A DNA stretch of 64,000 nt from Thalassospira sp. ER-Se-21-Dark. GTDB taxonomy: Bacteria; Pseudomonadota; Alphaproteobacteria; Rhodospirillales; Thalassospiraceae. The stretch is taken from positions 930,001-994,000 of the forward strand of contig NZ_VDEZ01000001.1 of NCBI RefSeq assembly GCF_017922435.1. Direction: 5' to 3'. Below, one piece after another: positions 35,893 through 45,020 of this stretch (within the stretch, counting starts at the first letter, position 1; the number at the start of each line of letters is the position of its first letter). Below the pieces are notes generated by a model. That model searched no databases. It saw only the letters and a program-made list of their open reading frames with translations, and had not been told where the DNA came from. The translations under genes were made by a program, and so were the position numbers.

Positions 35893-36678
35893 ATGACCAA
35901 CGACCACCCGTTTCTTGCCATGGCCCACAAGCTTGCCGATGCGGCGCGCCCGGTGCTGCAAAGCTATTACCGCAAGCCGCTTTCTATCGATGAAAAGGGT
36001 GATGCCAGCCTTGTGACCGATGCCGACCGCGCGATCGAGCGCACCATGCGCGATCTGATCAATGCGGAGCTTCCCGATCATGGCATTCTGGGCGAGGAAT
36101 ACGGGCCGGAAAACCTTGATGCCCAATATGTCTGGATCCTTGATCCGATTGACGGCACAAAGTCGTTTATCACCGGCAAGCCCAGCTTCAACACCCTGAT
36201 CGCGCTGTGCCGCAATGGCAAGCCGGTGCTGGGTGTGATTGATCAGGCGATTTTGGATGAACGCTGGATCGGGGTCGAAGGGCAACCGACGACATTGAAT
36301 GGCAATGTGGTCACGGCGCGTGAATGTGCGCACCTGAAAGATGCCACCATTTTCACCACTGGACCGGATCTTTTCGTTAAGCCAAACGCAATTGCCGGAT
36401 ATGAGGCGGCTTTTCGTGCTGCCAGGCAGCCTATTTACGGCATTGATTCATATGGCTATGGCCTGATTGCCATGGGGTTTGGCGATGTGTTGGTGGAATC
36501 CAACCTGCAACCCTATGATTTCTGTGCCGCTGTGCCGGTGATTGAAGGTGCGGGCGGGATCATTACCGACTGGGATGGCAATGCCCTTACGATGCACAGT
36601 GGCGATCTGGTGATTGCCAGTGGGGACAGCCGCGCCCATGCCGAGGGGTTGGCGGTTTTGCAAAAGGCCATCGCGTAA
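35893..36678 (+). CDS. Histidinol-phosphatase-like IMPase, tandem copy 2
   Basis: 261 residues, clearly a duplicate of the preceding gene: FLAMAHKLADAARPVLQSYYRKP, GILGEEYGPENLDAQYVWILDPIDGTKSFITGKPSFNTLIAL and YDFCAAVPVIEGAGG align without gaps, at what I estimate as roughly 60% identity. All metal ligands are retained, so it should be active. It begins 59 bases after copy 1. Which copy serves histidine synthesis cannot be told from sequence; substrate divergence is possible. Confidence 0.85.
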   Translation: MTNDHPFLAMAHKLADAARPVLQSYYRKPLSIDEKGDASLVTDADRAIERTMRDLINAELPDHGILGEEYGPENLDAQYVWILDPIDGTKSFITGKPSFNTLIALCRNGKPVLGVIDQAILDERWIGVEGQPTTLNGNVVTARECAHLKDATIFTTGPDLFVKPNAIAGYEAAFRAARQPIYGIDSYGYGLIAMGFGDVLVESNLQPYDFCAAVPVIEGAGGIITDWDGNALTMHSGDLVIASGDSRAHAEGLAVLQKAIA

Positions 36679-36762
36679 GGCCGTGTGATGCCTTAAACAT
36701 TTGGCGATCAGGCACCTTTCGGGCACACTTGCCATGATCAGGGCAACAGGTTGGGCAGCGCC

Positions 36763-37980
36763 ATGTTTGAATGGGTGATCATTCTTTTTCTCGGCTCCGG
36801 GCTGGTGTACGGCCTGCAATCGCGCCGCCTGCAACGCCGCAATATTTCATCACCGATGATGATGGTCCTGACCGGGATGCTGGTCGCCTTGCCGCTGGGC
36901 ATCTGGCACAGCGCGCCGATGGATGCGCTTTCGGGCAGCATTCATTTTGCCACCGGCTTTGCCGAGATGACGCTGGCGATCATTTTGTTTCTGGATGCGG
37001 CGGTGCTCGATTACCGCAAGGAAAGTGCGGCGCGCAATATCGCGATCCGCTTGCTTTTGATCGGGTTGCCGCTGACCATCGGGGTGACGTGGGCGTTTAT
37101 TGTCGGGCTTGATGCCTCTATCGGGTTGGTGCCAGCCCTGATTCTTGCGCTTATTGTCAGTCCGACCGATGCCGCCCTTGGCCGACCCGTCCTTGAAAAC
37201 AAGGGCGTGCCCGAACCTGTGCGCCAGGGCATCAATATTGAAAGCGGGTTTAATGACGGGTTGGTCTTGCCGGTCTTTACGACCGCCGTTCTGCTGGAAG
37301 CCAATCTTCTGAGCAACGGACATCAGGGCTGGGTCGCCGAGGCGTTGCTTGAGATTTCAATCGGGGCGGTGATCGGGGTGGTCAGTGGCTATGTGATTGG
37401 CCAGGTGGTCAATCACGCGGTCAAGAGCAGGACCATCGTTGCGCGGTTTGAACGGTTACTCGGCGTTCTGGCGGCCCCTTTCATTTTCCTTCTGGCCGAG
37501 GAATTGGGCGGCAATGGTTTTGTCGCGGCGTTTGCCGGCGGGCTTGCGCTGAATATTTCGAGTGACAAGGTCAAGGACGCGATCGAAAGCTTTGGCGAGG
37601 CGGAGTCAGAGCTTCTGACCATGCTGACATTCTTTGTCTTTGGCCTGATCGTTGTGCCAGCCCTTTATGAAAGCTGGACCTGGACGATGCTGGTGTTTTC
37701 GATTGCAAGCCTTGCTGTCCTGCGGCCGCTTTGTGTGTGGATCTGCATGATCGGCAGTCCCTATAGCCTGGGCGAAAAGCTTTATATCGGCTGGTTCGGA
37801 CCGCGCGGGATTGCCTCGGTGATTTATATGCTGATCATGGCGACGATGATTGATCCGGGCGCGTTCAAGCCGCTATTTGCCGCCGGTACCATGATCGTCT
37901 GCATCAGCGTGGTTGGCCATGGTATTACCGCTGCCCCGGCATCACGGGCATTGGTCAGCTATCTGGCGCGGAAATCCTGA
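36763..37980 (+). CDS. Cation:proton antiporter (CPA1, NhaP-like)
   Basis: 405 residues, about 12 hydrophobic helices. LILALIVSPTDAALGRPVL and GINIESGFNDGLVLPVF carry the Asp/Asn residues of the CPA1 transport site; IGWFGPRGIASVIYMLIM is the conserved helix with Arg. It exchanges Na+ or K+ for H+. The start is the second candidate; a TTG four codons earlier is possible. Not clearly in an operon with the phosphatases (84-base gap). Confidence 0.87.
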   Translation: MFEWVIILFLGSGLVYGLQSRRLQRRNISSPMMMVLTGMLVALPLGIWHSAPMDALSGSIHFATGFAEMTLAIILFLDAAVLDYRKESAARNIAIRLLLIGLPLTIGVTWAFIVGLDASIGLVPALILALIVSPTDAALGRPVLENKGVPEPVRQGINIESGFNDGLVLPVFTTAVLLEANLLSNGHQGWVAEALLEISIGAVIGVVSGYVIGQVVNHAVKSRTIVARFERLLGVLAAPFIFLLAEELGGNGFVAAFAGGLALNISSDKVKDAIESFGEAESELLTMLTFFVFGLIVVPALYESWTWTMLVFSIASLAVLRPLCVWICMIGSPYSLGEKLYIGWFGPRGIASVIYMLIMATMIDPGAFKPLFAAGTMIVCISVVGHGITAAPASRALVSYLARKS

Positions 37981-38001
37981 GCAAGGCAGTTTTTTTTCAG
38001 G

Positions 38002-38661
38002 CTATTGCTGGGAAATGGCAAGACGGATGCCAAGAGCGATGAACATGCCGCCAAGGGCGCGGTTCAACCAGGCGCCGAGCTTGCGACTGCCCTTGATCCG
38101 GCTAGCAGTCGAGGCCACGGCCAAAACCAGCATGCCCTCAACCACAAAGGCAATCAGAAGCACCATCAGGCCGAGTACGAGAAACTGCACCGCGCCATTG
38201 CCACGGGTTGGATCAATGAATTGCGGCAGGAAGGCCATAAAGAAAATCGCCACCTTGGGATTGAGCACATCAATCATCACCCCCTGACGCCAGGCGGCAA
38301 AGGCGGTCATCGGTTTGGTCGAAATCGGGGCAGCCGGTTCATCGGAATGCGCATCACTTTCTGATTTGGCAAAGCTGCTGCGCAGCGCGCCGATCCCCAG
38401 CCACACCAGATAGGCCACTCCGATCCATTTGACGATGGCAAAGGCCAGCGCCGAGGTGGCAAGGATGGCCGACAGGCCAAAAGTTGCCGCCAAAACATGG
38501 ACAAAGGCACCGGAAATCACGCCAAGCGATGAAAACAGGCCGATCTTGCGGCCATGCACCGCGGTTTGCCCGACAATATAGGCCATATCCGGCCCCGGAG
38601 AGATATTGAGCAACAGGGCGGCAATCAGAAACGGCGTATAGGCAACGAGAAGTTCGATCAT
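38002..38661 (-). CDS. LysE/RhtB-family exporter
   Basis: 219 residues, six helices, starting MIELLVAYTPFLIAALLLNISPGPDMAYIV with the SPGPD motif. GVMIDVLNPKVAIFFMAFLPQFIDP is the second family signature. Exports amino acids such as threonine or homoserine. It overlaps the DinB stop by four bases and is the last gene of an EamA-DinB-LysE transcript. Confidence 0.88.
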   Translation of the reverse strand: MIELLVAYTPFLIAALLLNISPGPDMAYIVGQTAVHGRKIGLFSSLGVISGAFVHVLAATFGLSAILATSALAFAIVKWIGVAYLVWLGIGALRSSFAKSESDAHSDEPAAPISTKPMTAFAAWRQGVMIDVLNPKVAIFFMAFLPQFIDPTRGNGAVQFLVLGLMVLLIAFVVEGMLVLAVASTASRIKGSRKLGAWLNRALGGMFIALGIRLAISQQ

Positions 38662-39158
38662 CCCAACTGATCCCGGGCGAAAAAGACCAGATCAATCTCA
38701 AGCGGGCCCAATCCGGCCTCGATCAGCATGTTGGACAGCTGCCCGCGATGATGGGTCTGATGGTTGAACATATGCGCCAAAACCAGATCGCGCGGCATGG
38801 TATAGGCATCACCCGCGACTGTGTTATAGGTCAGATCGGCGGTTACCTCGGCATCGGTCAGGCCGTTGGTGAACTCTATGATCGCCTGATCTTCGGCCAC
38901 GCGGGCGCGGCGGAGTTCATCGAAGTTTTCATAAAGCACCGTGTTGAGCGGCATGGCCACGGGACTGCCAAGCAGGCGGCTCATCCAGATGCGATCAGCC
39001 ACCAGGATATGATTGAGCGTGCGCAGGATCGACGGGAAGAAGGCCGTACGCGGTGCATCGAGTTCGGCGGCAGGCAATTTCGCGCAAAGCCCGTAGGCAC
39101 GCGAATTGGCCCAGAGATTATATTGCGCCATGCGTTCGAAATAGGCCGCACCGTTCAT
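38658..39158 (-). CDS. DinB-family metal-dependent protein
   Basis: 166 residues of the DinB/YfiT four-helix bundle. LWANSRAYGL, NHILVADRIWMSRLLG and LAHMFNHQTHHRGQLSNML supply the three histidines of the metal site (in HILVADRIW and HxxxHHRGQ). Members act as bacillithiol/mycothiol-type transferases or hydrolases; here the role is unknown. It lies 27 bases after the EamA gene and overlaps the LysE gene. Confidence 0.88.
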   Translation of the reverse strand: MNGAAYFERMAQYNLWANSRAYGLCAKLPAAELDAPRTAFFPSILRTLNHILVADRIWMSRLLGSPVAMPLNTVLYENFDELRRARVAEDQAIIEFTNGLTDAEVTADLTYNTVAGDAYTMPRDLVLAHMFNHQTHHRGQLSNMLIEAGLGPLEIDLVFFARDQLG

Positions 39159-39185
39159 CTTGTTACTCCGTCTTCAGGTCTGCGA

Positions 39186-40127
39186 TCAGGGCTTCGCTGT
39201 CGGGTTTGTTGCGCAAGTTGGCGGTACCGGTGCAACCTGTTCAAGCACCTTGGTCGCCGGTTTGGGAACCCGTTTGGTCAGAATAACCACGTTGCCGACC
39301 AATGTCAGCGCCACACCCCAGATTATATTGCCCGTCCAGTGGAAATCCTCAAACCAGGTCGACAGCAACAAGGCGACAATCGGGAACATCACCGAGCTAT
39401 AGGCCGCACGATCCGGGCCGATCTTGCCCAAAAGTGTCAGATAGAAGCCAAAGCCCAGAACCGATCCGAACAGGGCGAGATAAACCAAAGCGGCCAAGAA
39501 GCTGGCACTGGTATCAAACGACACCGGGATTCCGGCAAGCGCGATATAGCCAAACAGCAACAGCGTGCCATAGAGCATGCCATAAGCATTGGCCTGCATG
39601 ACCGGAACCCCGCGCGCATGGTTGCGTGCGGATGCCATATTGCCAAGCGATGCGATGTAAGCCCCCGCAAGGGAGACCAGAAGCCCGATGCTGCCGCCCG
39701 TGGTCAGATCGAAGGCGGCCAGATCATTGGCAAATACCATGGCGATCCCGGTAAGGCCGATCCCGGCCCCGATCAGGGTGCGGGTTTCGGGACGGCGGCG
39801 GAAAAAGATCACGCCATTAATCATATTCATGATGACGATGGTCGAAAACACCACCGCCAGAAGCCCGGACGTCAGATGGATACTGGCGACATAGATCAGG
39901 ACATAGTTCAGCGAAAACAGACAGACGCCCAGAACCGCCATGAAGAAATGATCGCGCACACCAAAGCGCATCGGCAAGCGGCGCAAGCCACACCAGGCCA
40001 TCAAAATCAGCGTTGCCAAGGCAAAGCGATAGGCCACGGCCACTTCGGGGGCGACCGAAAGCTGATACTGAATGGCGATCCAGGTCGATCCCCAGATCAA
40101 GACAACTGCTGCGTAAAGACCGAACAT
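39186..40127 (-). CDS. EamA-family (DMT) transporter
   Basis: 313 residues from MFGLYAAVVLIWGSTWIAIQYQ, a typical EamA start with the WGSTW motif. Ten helices in two EamA repeats of about 130 residues. The family exports amino acids or other metabolites. A frame 30 codons longer carries a soluble, non-family prefix and is discarded. First gene of the EamA-DinB-LysE unit. Confidence 0.86.
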   Translation of the reverse strand: MFGLYAAVVLIWGSTWIAIQYQLSVAPEVAVAYRFALATLILMAWCGLRRLPMRFGVRDHFFMAVLGVCLFSLNYVLIYVASIHLTSGLLAVVFSTIVIMNMINGVIFFRRRPETRTLIGAGIGLTGIAMVFANDLAAFDLTTGGSIGLLVSLAGAYIASLGNMASARNHARGVPVMQANAYGMLYGTLLLFGYIALAGIPVSFDTSASFLAALVYLALFGSVLGFGFYLTLLGKIGPDRAAYSSVMFPIVALLLSTWFEDFHWTGNIIWGVALTLVGNVVILTKRVPKPATKVLEQVAPVPPTCATNPTAKP

Positions 40128-40253
40128 GGTCCTAGGACTCCAAAAGAATTGAAGCCACAATTTAGGGCAGTTCGGAACCGGCGCCAAACCAGCTTTTTTG
40201 ATCCAGTCATTAGCCAAACTAATCCAAAGACCGGAAATCTAATGCATCGCCGA

Positions 40254-42299
40254 TCAGGATTTCTTCGACCGACCTGCTTTGCCGGGCTTTTTGCCGCTGT
40301 CTTCTGGTTCGGGGGCTTCATCGCCGTCTTCGGGGGTATCACCGGACGTGTCGTCAGCCGTGTCGTCAGCCACATCGTCGATATTGTCATCGGATGCGCC
40401 CGGCACGTCGGGTGCCTCAGTCACATCGGCCTCGTCTGTGCCATCATCAATCTGCTTGGCCGTTGATGATGTCTGATCGCTGAGCGCCGCGTTCTTTTCG
40501 GCGCGTTTGCGTTTCTGCCAGTCTTTCCAGATTGCCAGCAATTCGCTGCGCGACTGGAAGATCGGAATGCGGCGTTTGGGTTTGGCTTTTTGTTGTTCAA
40601 CCGCCAGGCCGACCTCAAGCACGCCATGTTCGTCATCGGTGCGGCGCACGATCAGTTCCACCGTGCCATAGGGCATGCGATCACCGAGTTCGAGATCGCC
40701 GGGCAGATCACGTTCGAGGATTTCTGCCACGGTGCGTTCGGTGTCATCAGCCTCGACGGCAAAGCCATACAGACGGCCAATATCGGCAATTCGGGTATCG
40801 GCAGGGAAGCTGAAATCGCCAAACAGTTCGACGTCATTGGCCCCCTCGGCGGGACCAGCAAACAGTTGGTCGAGCAGTTCGACATGCTTGGGCGGGGTGA
40901 TGATATAGACCTGATCGCCGCCCTGAATGGGCCCGGCGGAATGCGGGCGCAATGACGCGCCATCGCGCAGGATCAGGCTTGGCCGTGCCCAGCGCGGAAT
41001 ACGATGACCGGTGGCAACCGCACTGGCTTCGTGAACGCGATAGACAACGATTTCCTGATTGGCATTGCCGGGCAGTTCAAGATCAATACGATCCACCGGG
41101 CCATGCTTGGCCGGGATAATGATGCCCAACCAATGCGCCATCCGCCGGATCGTCCAGCCCTGCAACAGAAGCGATGTAATCACGACAATAAAGGCGGTGT
41201 TAAATAACAGTTGCCCTTCGGGGACGCCTTCGACCATCGGCACAATCGCAAGAAGGATGGAGACCGCGCCGCGCAGACCGACCCATGAAATAAAGGCAGT
41301 GTCATTGCGCGAGAAGTTAAAGAACATCAGGCACAGCCAAACCGCCACCGGACGGGCGACAAACACCAGAACCAGCGCCAGAATCACACCCGGAAGGACA
41401 ACCGTGCCAAATTCGGACGGTGTGGCCAGCAGACCCAAGGTGACAAACATCGCGATCTGGGCAAGCCAGGTGGTGACATGCTGAAAACGCCGGACGCCGA
41501 CGCTCATTTTCATGTTGCTGTTCCCGGCGTAAAGACCCGCGACATACACCGCCAAAAAGCCACTGCCACCGAGAATACTGGTCGCGCCAAACAGGCTGAG
41601 TGCCAACGCCATGGTAATGATCGGCACCAGTCCCGGTTCAAGTTTGACCCGGTTGATCATCCAGACCAGCGCATAACCGCCCGCAAGGCCGAAGATCGCG
41701 CCAAGGCCGATCTGAAGGATGAAGCGTTGCAGGAGTTCAAGCGCGATGCTTTCGCCACCGCCGAGAATGATCAACTCGACAAGCGAGATGGTCAGAAACA
41801 CCGCCATCGGATCGTTCGAACCCGATTCAACTTCAAGCGTGCTGCGCGTACGATCACGCAGATTGATCCCGCCAACGCGCAAAAGGAAGAACACCGCCGC
41901 CGCATCGGTTGAACTGACAATCGCCCCGAACAAAAGCGCGACCAGCCACGGCACATCGAGCACCAGCCAGGTTACCCCGCCAATCACCCCGGTGGTGATC
42001 AACACCCCGAATGTGGCAAGCACAAGCGATGGACCGGCCGCGATTTTTAACGTTCGGAGCTGGGTTTCAAAGCCACTGTCAAACAGGATCAGGGCGAGCG
42101 CGATGGAGCCGATGAAATAGGCAAGCGGCGCATTGTCGAACATGATGCCGCCAATGCCGTCCTCACCCGCCGCCAAACCGACAAACAGAAACACCAGAAG
42201 CAACGGGGCGCCGACCCGGAAACTGACCAGACTGGTGAAAACAGCCACCACCACCAGAATCGATGCAATCAGGATCACCAGATTCATCGATTCAATCAT
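40254..42299 (-). CDS. Large CPA1 K+/H+ antiporter with TrkA-C and CorC domains (NhaP2/CvrA-like)
   Basis: 681 residues. Antiporter core about 1-390 with LFGAIVSSTDAAAVFFLL and VESGSNDPMAVFLT, then a RCK-C/TrkA-C domain (about 400-480: EIVVYRVHEASAVATGHRI, GGDQVYIITPP), then a CorC/HlyC-type domain (about 490-575: IADIGRLYGFAVE, TVAEILERDLPGDLELGDRM). The last 75 or so residues are a highly acidic linker of DD/TADD/PED repeats ending in the basic patch KKPGKAGRSKKS, unusual for the family. AGGAG precedes the ATG. Likely maintains K+ and pH balance. Confidence 0.88.
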   Translation of the reverse strand: MIESMNLVILIASILVVVAVFTSLVSFRVGAPLLLVFLFVGLAAGEDGIGGIMFDNAPLAYFIGSIALALILFDSGFETQLRTLKIAAGPSLVLATFGVLITTGVIGGVTWLVLDVPWLVALLFGAIVSSTDAAAVFFLLRVGGINLRDRTRSTLEVESGSNDPMAVFLTISLVELIILGGGESIALELLQRFILQIGLGAIFGLAGGYALVWMINRVKLEPGLVPIITMALALSLFGATSILGGSGFLAVYVAGLYAGNSNMKMSVGVRRFQHVTTWLAQIAMFVTLGLLATPSEFGTVVLPGVILALVLVFVARPVAVWLCLMFFNFSRNDTAFISWVGLRGAVSILLAIVPMVEGVPEGQLLFNTAFIVVITSLLLQGWTIRRMAHWLGIIIPAKHGPVDRIDLELPGNANQEIVVYRVHEASAVATGHRIPRWARPSLILRDGASLRPHSAGPIQGGDQVYIITPPKHVELLDQLFAGPAEGANDVELFGDFSFPADTRIADIGRLYGFAVEADDTERTVAEILERDLPGDLELGDRMPYGTVELIVRRTDDEHGVLEVGLAVEQQKAKPKRRIPIFQSRSELLAIWKDWQKRKRAEKNAALSDQTSSTAKQIDDGTDEADVTEAPDVPGASDDNIDDVADDTADDTSGDTPEDGDEAPEPEDSGKKPGKAGRSKKS

Positions 42300-42456
42300 T
42301 TCGGGGGCTCCTATGTCGGCACATCAAAATGGGTTTGGCGGGTTACGCGCGCAGTACTATCACATAGTGATACTTAGGAAATGATGACTGGCAATGCCAT
42401 CACCCCCCGATGATTGATCAAAATTATCCTGAAAATGTAAAGTCAGGCACGGCAGC

Positions 42457-42918
42457 CTATTCGTGGTCGGCCTGCGCCGGAACAAATAGGGTTTCCTTGG
42501 CCGTCGACAAGGCAATTTCCGGCAGAACTTCGACCACGCCGGGCATTTCCTTGATCGTGTCGGAAATAAACGATTCCAGATGGCCGGTATCGCGCAGGCG
42601 CAGTTTGACCAGAAAATCAAAGCGGCCGGTCATGTGATGGCATTCCAGCACTTCGTCGGCCTTGATCAGGGATTTGACCAGCTTCTTGTTGCCCTTGGCC
42701 GGGTCGGTGCGCAGCCAGACCATCGCGGTCAAGGCACGGCCAATGGCGTTTGGATCGACCGAAATGCGATAGGCCTGAATAATCCCCTGTTCGCGCAGCT
42801 TGCGCACACGATCATTCACCGCAGAAACAGACAGCCCGACCTTTGTTCCCAGAACCGAATAGGACAGTGATGCGTCTTCCTGCAGGATGTCGATCAGTTT
42901 GCGATCAATTGCATCCAT
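42457..42918 (-). CDS. Lrp/AsnC-family transcriptional regulator
   Basis: 153 residues: N-terminal helix-turn-helix (1-60; MDAIDRKLIDILQEDASLSYSVLGTKVGLSVSAVNDRVRKL) and a RAM ligand-binding domain (about 70-145; LECHHMTGRFDFLVKLRLRD). Lrp proteins sense amino acids. It is divergent from the first of three EamA exporters with 168 bases between, so it probably controls them. Confidence 0.92.
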   Translation of the reverse strand: MDAIDRKLIDILQEDASLSYSVLGTKVGLSVSAVNDRVRKLREQGIIQAYRISVDPNAIGRALTAMVWLRTDPAKGNKKLVKSLIKADEVLECHHMTGRFDFLVKLRLRDTGHLESFISDTIKEMPGVVEVLPEIALSTAKETLFVPAQADHE

Positions 42919-43086
42919 TTATCTTCCCCCTGAATGGATTTTGCTGATTGCCGTGATCTTACACGAAAAACGGGTGTGCGCGAACTGTTCGCCAAATTTG
43001 CCGGGTCTGCCATGCGCCGCTGCCATGCGATACCCCGTTCGCGAGACTGGATTTTTTCCGGATAGCTGCGTAAACCTTTACTTGTA

Positions 43087-44073
43087 ATGATTTTACATCG
43101 CCCCGCTTCTGACAATGCAGCCCTGATGGGCGCCCTTCTTATGATCAGTGCTGCAATGTGTTTTGCGGTAATGGCGGTTTTTATCCGTTATGTCACCGCC
43201 GACCTGCATCCGTTCGAGGCATCGTTTTTCCGTAACCTGTTCGGATTGCTGCCAATGGTGCCGTGGATGGTGCGCCATGGCGCGAGCGGATTAAAGACCG
43301 AGCGGTTCAAGCTGCATTTTCTGCGCGGGGTGCTTGGTTTCGGGGCGATGTCGTGCATTTTTACCGCCCTTTCGCTGTCGCCCGCCGCACAGGTCATTGC
43401 GATCAACTTTACCCTGCCGATCCTGACCACGGTTCTGGCCGCCGTAGTGGTGCGCGAAACCGTGCGGGCACGCCGCTGGAGCGCAATTGCGATTGGCTTT
43501 GTCGGGGCGATGATTGTGATCCGTCCGTTTGGGCAAAGTTTTGAGACCGGTGCGATCCTAGCACTTGGCGCGACGGTTTTCATGGCGTGTGCGATGACCA
43601 CGGTCAAAATGCTGTCACGGACCGAAAGTGCCAATGCCATCGTAACCTGGATGGGCCTGATCATGACGCCGCTGTCGCTGATCCCGGCGCTGATATACTG
43701 GCAGGGGCCGACCACCTGGCAATTGTTCATCCTGTTGATCATTGCCGTGACCGGAACGGCGGGACAGCAATTGCTGGTGCGTGCCTATCGCACGGCCGAT
43801 CAGTCCTATGTCATGATTTTTGACTTCCTGCGCCTGCCATTTGTTGCGGCCCTGGCCTATGTGATGTTTGGCGAGGTGGTTGATTTCTGGACCTGGGCCG
43901 GGGCGGCCTTGATCATTGGATCAGCACTTTATATCGCGCGGCGCGAGGCGGTTCTGGCCAAAAGGGCCAAGCGGGAAGCAAGCATGCCGACCACAGCACC
44001 CGCCGATCCGCAAGCCATCCCGGTGACCGGCGTTGACCGGGATGCCAGCGCAAAGGACAAGCCCGATGCGTGA
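43087..44073 (+). CDS. EamA-family transporter, tandem copy 1
   Basis: 328 residues, ten helices, two EamA repeats. FEASFFRNLFGLLPMVPWM, SPAAQVIAINFTLPILTTVLAAVVVRETVRARRW and IIGSALYIARREAVL are family marks also found in the next two genes. It extends at the C-terminus by a polar 40-residue tail absent from the others. A start at the ATG 13 codons later is possible. Divergent from the Lrp gene; likely amino-acid export. Confidence 0.87.
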   Translation: MILHRPASDNAALMGALLMISAAMCFAVMAVFIRYVTADLHPFEASFFRNLFGLLPMVPWMVRHGASGLKTERFKLHFLRGVLGFGAMSCIFTALSLSPAAQVIAINFTLPILTTVLAAVVVRETVRARRWSAIAIGFVGAMIVIRPFGQSFETGAILALGATVFMACAMTTVKMLSRTESANAIVTWMGLIMTPLSLIPALIYWQGPTTWQLFILLIIAVTGTAGQQLLVRAYRTADQSYVMIFDFLRLPFVAALAYVMFGEVVDFWTWAGAALIIGSALYIARREAVLAKRAKREASMPTTAPADPQAIPVTGVDRDASAKDKPDA

Positions 44074-45016
44074 ATGGTTTAACGGACTTCCGTCCTATTT
44101 ACAGGCAACTGCCTTTGGCCTGATGGCATCGATCAGTGCGGCGATCTTTTCGGTGTTTGTCCGCCTTGCGACCGAGCATATCGATCCGTTGCAGGCAGTA
44201 TTTTTGCGCAATTTCTTTGGGCTTTTGTTCATCGCACCGATTGCGTTGCGGGCCGGATTAACGCCGCTTAAGACCAAGCGTTTCCCGATGTTCTGCCTGC
44301 GTGCGGTTCTGTCGATGGGGGCGATGAGTTTCTGGTTTTCGGCGATTGCCTATATGCCGCTGGCCGAGGCAACCGCGCTTAACTTCACCGTGCCGCTGTT
44401 TGGCACCATCCTTGCCGCGATCTTTTTGGGTGAGAAAGTTCGCAAATACCGGATTGCGGCCTTGCTGGTTGGTTTTGGCGGGGTGCTGGTGATCATCCGG
44501 CCGGGCAGTGAGACCGTGCAACTGGCAAGCCTGTTTCCGATTGCCGCCGCAATTTGCATGGCCAGTGCAGGATTGACGATCAAGTCACTGTCGCGGACCG
44601 AAAACCCGACCGCCATCATCCTTTACATGATGATGCTGACAACGCCCCTGACCCTGATCCCGGCATTGTTTGTCTGGGAGACACCGAGCCTTGAGGTGCT
44701 TGGCCTGATGGTGGCGGGCGCGTTCATGGCCAACATCACCCAGCTTTGTAATACCAACGCCTTTCGGGTTTATGAGTACAGCTTTGTGATCGGGTTTAAT
44801 TACCTGCGCCTGCCCTTTGTCGTTGGTATCGCCCTGGTGATGTTTGGCGAGGTTCCGGAAATCTGGCTGGTGCCGGGTGCGGCCCTGATTATCGGGTCCG
44901 CACTTTATATCGCGCGGCGAGAGGCGAAGCTTAACCGCGAAGCAAACCGGATCAAGCGCGGGCTTTCGGCCACCGCAAGCGACCTTGACCCGCCGCCTTC
45001 CAACAGGAAGTCGTGA
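44066..45016 (+). CDS. EamA-family transporter, tandem copy 2
   Basis: 316 residues from MREWFNGLPSYLQATAFGLMASISAAIFSVFVRLATEHIDPLQAVFLRNFFG. Same architecture as copy 1: LAEATALNFTVPLFGTILAAIFLGEKVRKYR and LIIGSALYIARREAKL. It overlaps the end of copy 1 by eight bases with AAGGA upstream of its ATG, showing an operon. Confidence 0.88.
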   Translation: MREWFNGLPSYLQATAFGLMASISAAIFSVFVRLATEHIDPLQAVFLRNFFGLLFIAPIALRAGLTPLKTKRFPMFCLRAVLSMGAMSFWFSAIAYMPLAEATALNFTVPLFGTILAAIFLGEKVRKYRIAALLVGFGGVLVIIRPGSETVQLASLFPIAAAICMASAGLTIKSLSRTENPTAIILYMMMLTTPLTLIPALFVWETPSLEVLGLMVAGAFMANITQLCNTNAFRVYEYSFVIGFNYLRLPFVVGIALVMFGEVPEIWLVPGAALIIGSALYIARREAKLNREANRIKRGLSATASDLDPPPSNRKS

Positions 45017-45020
45017 GGGC

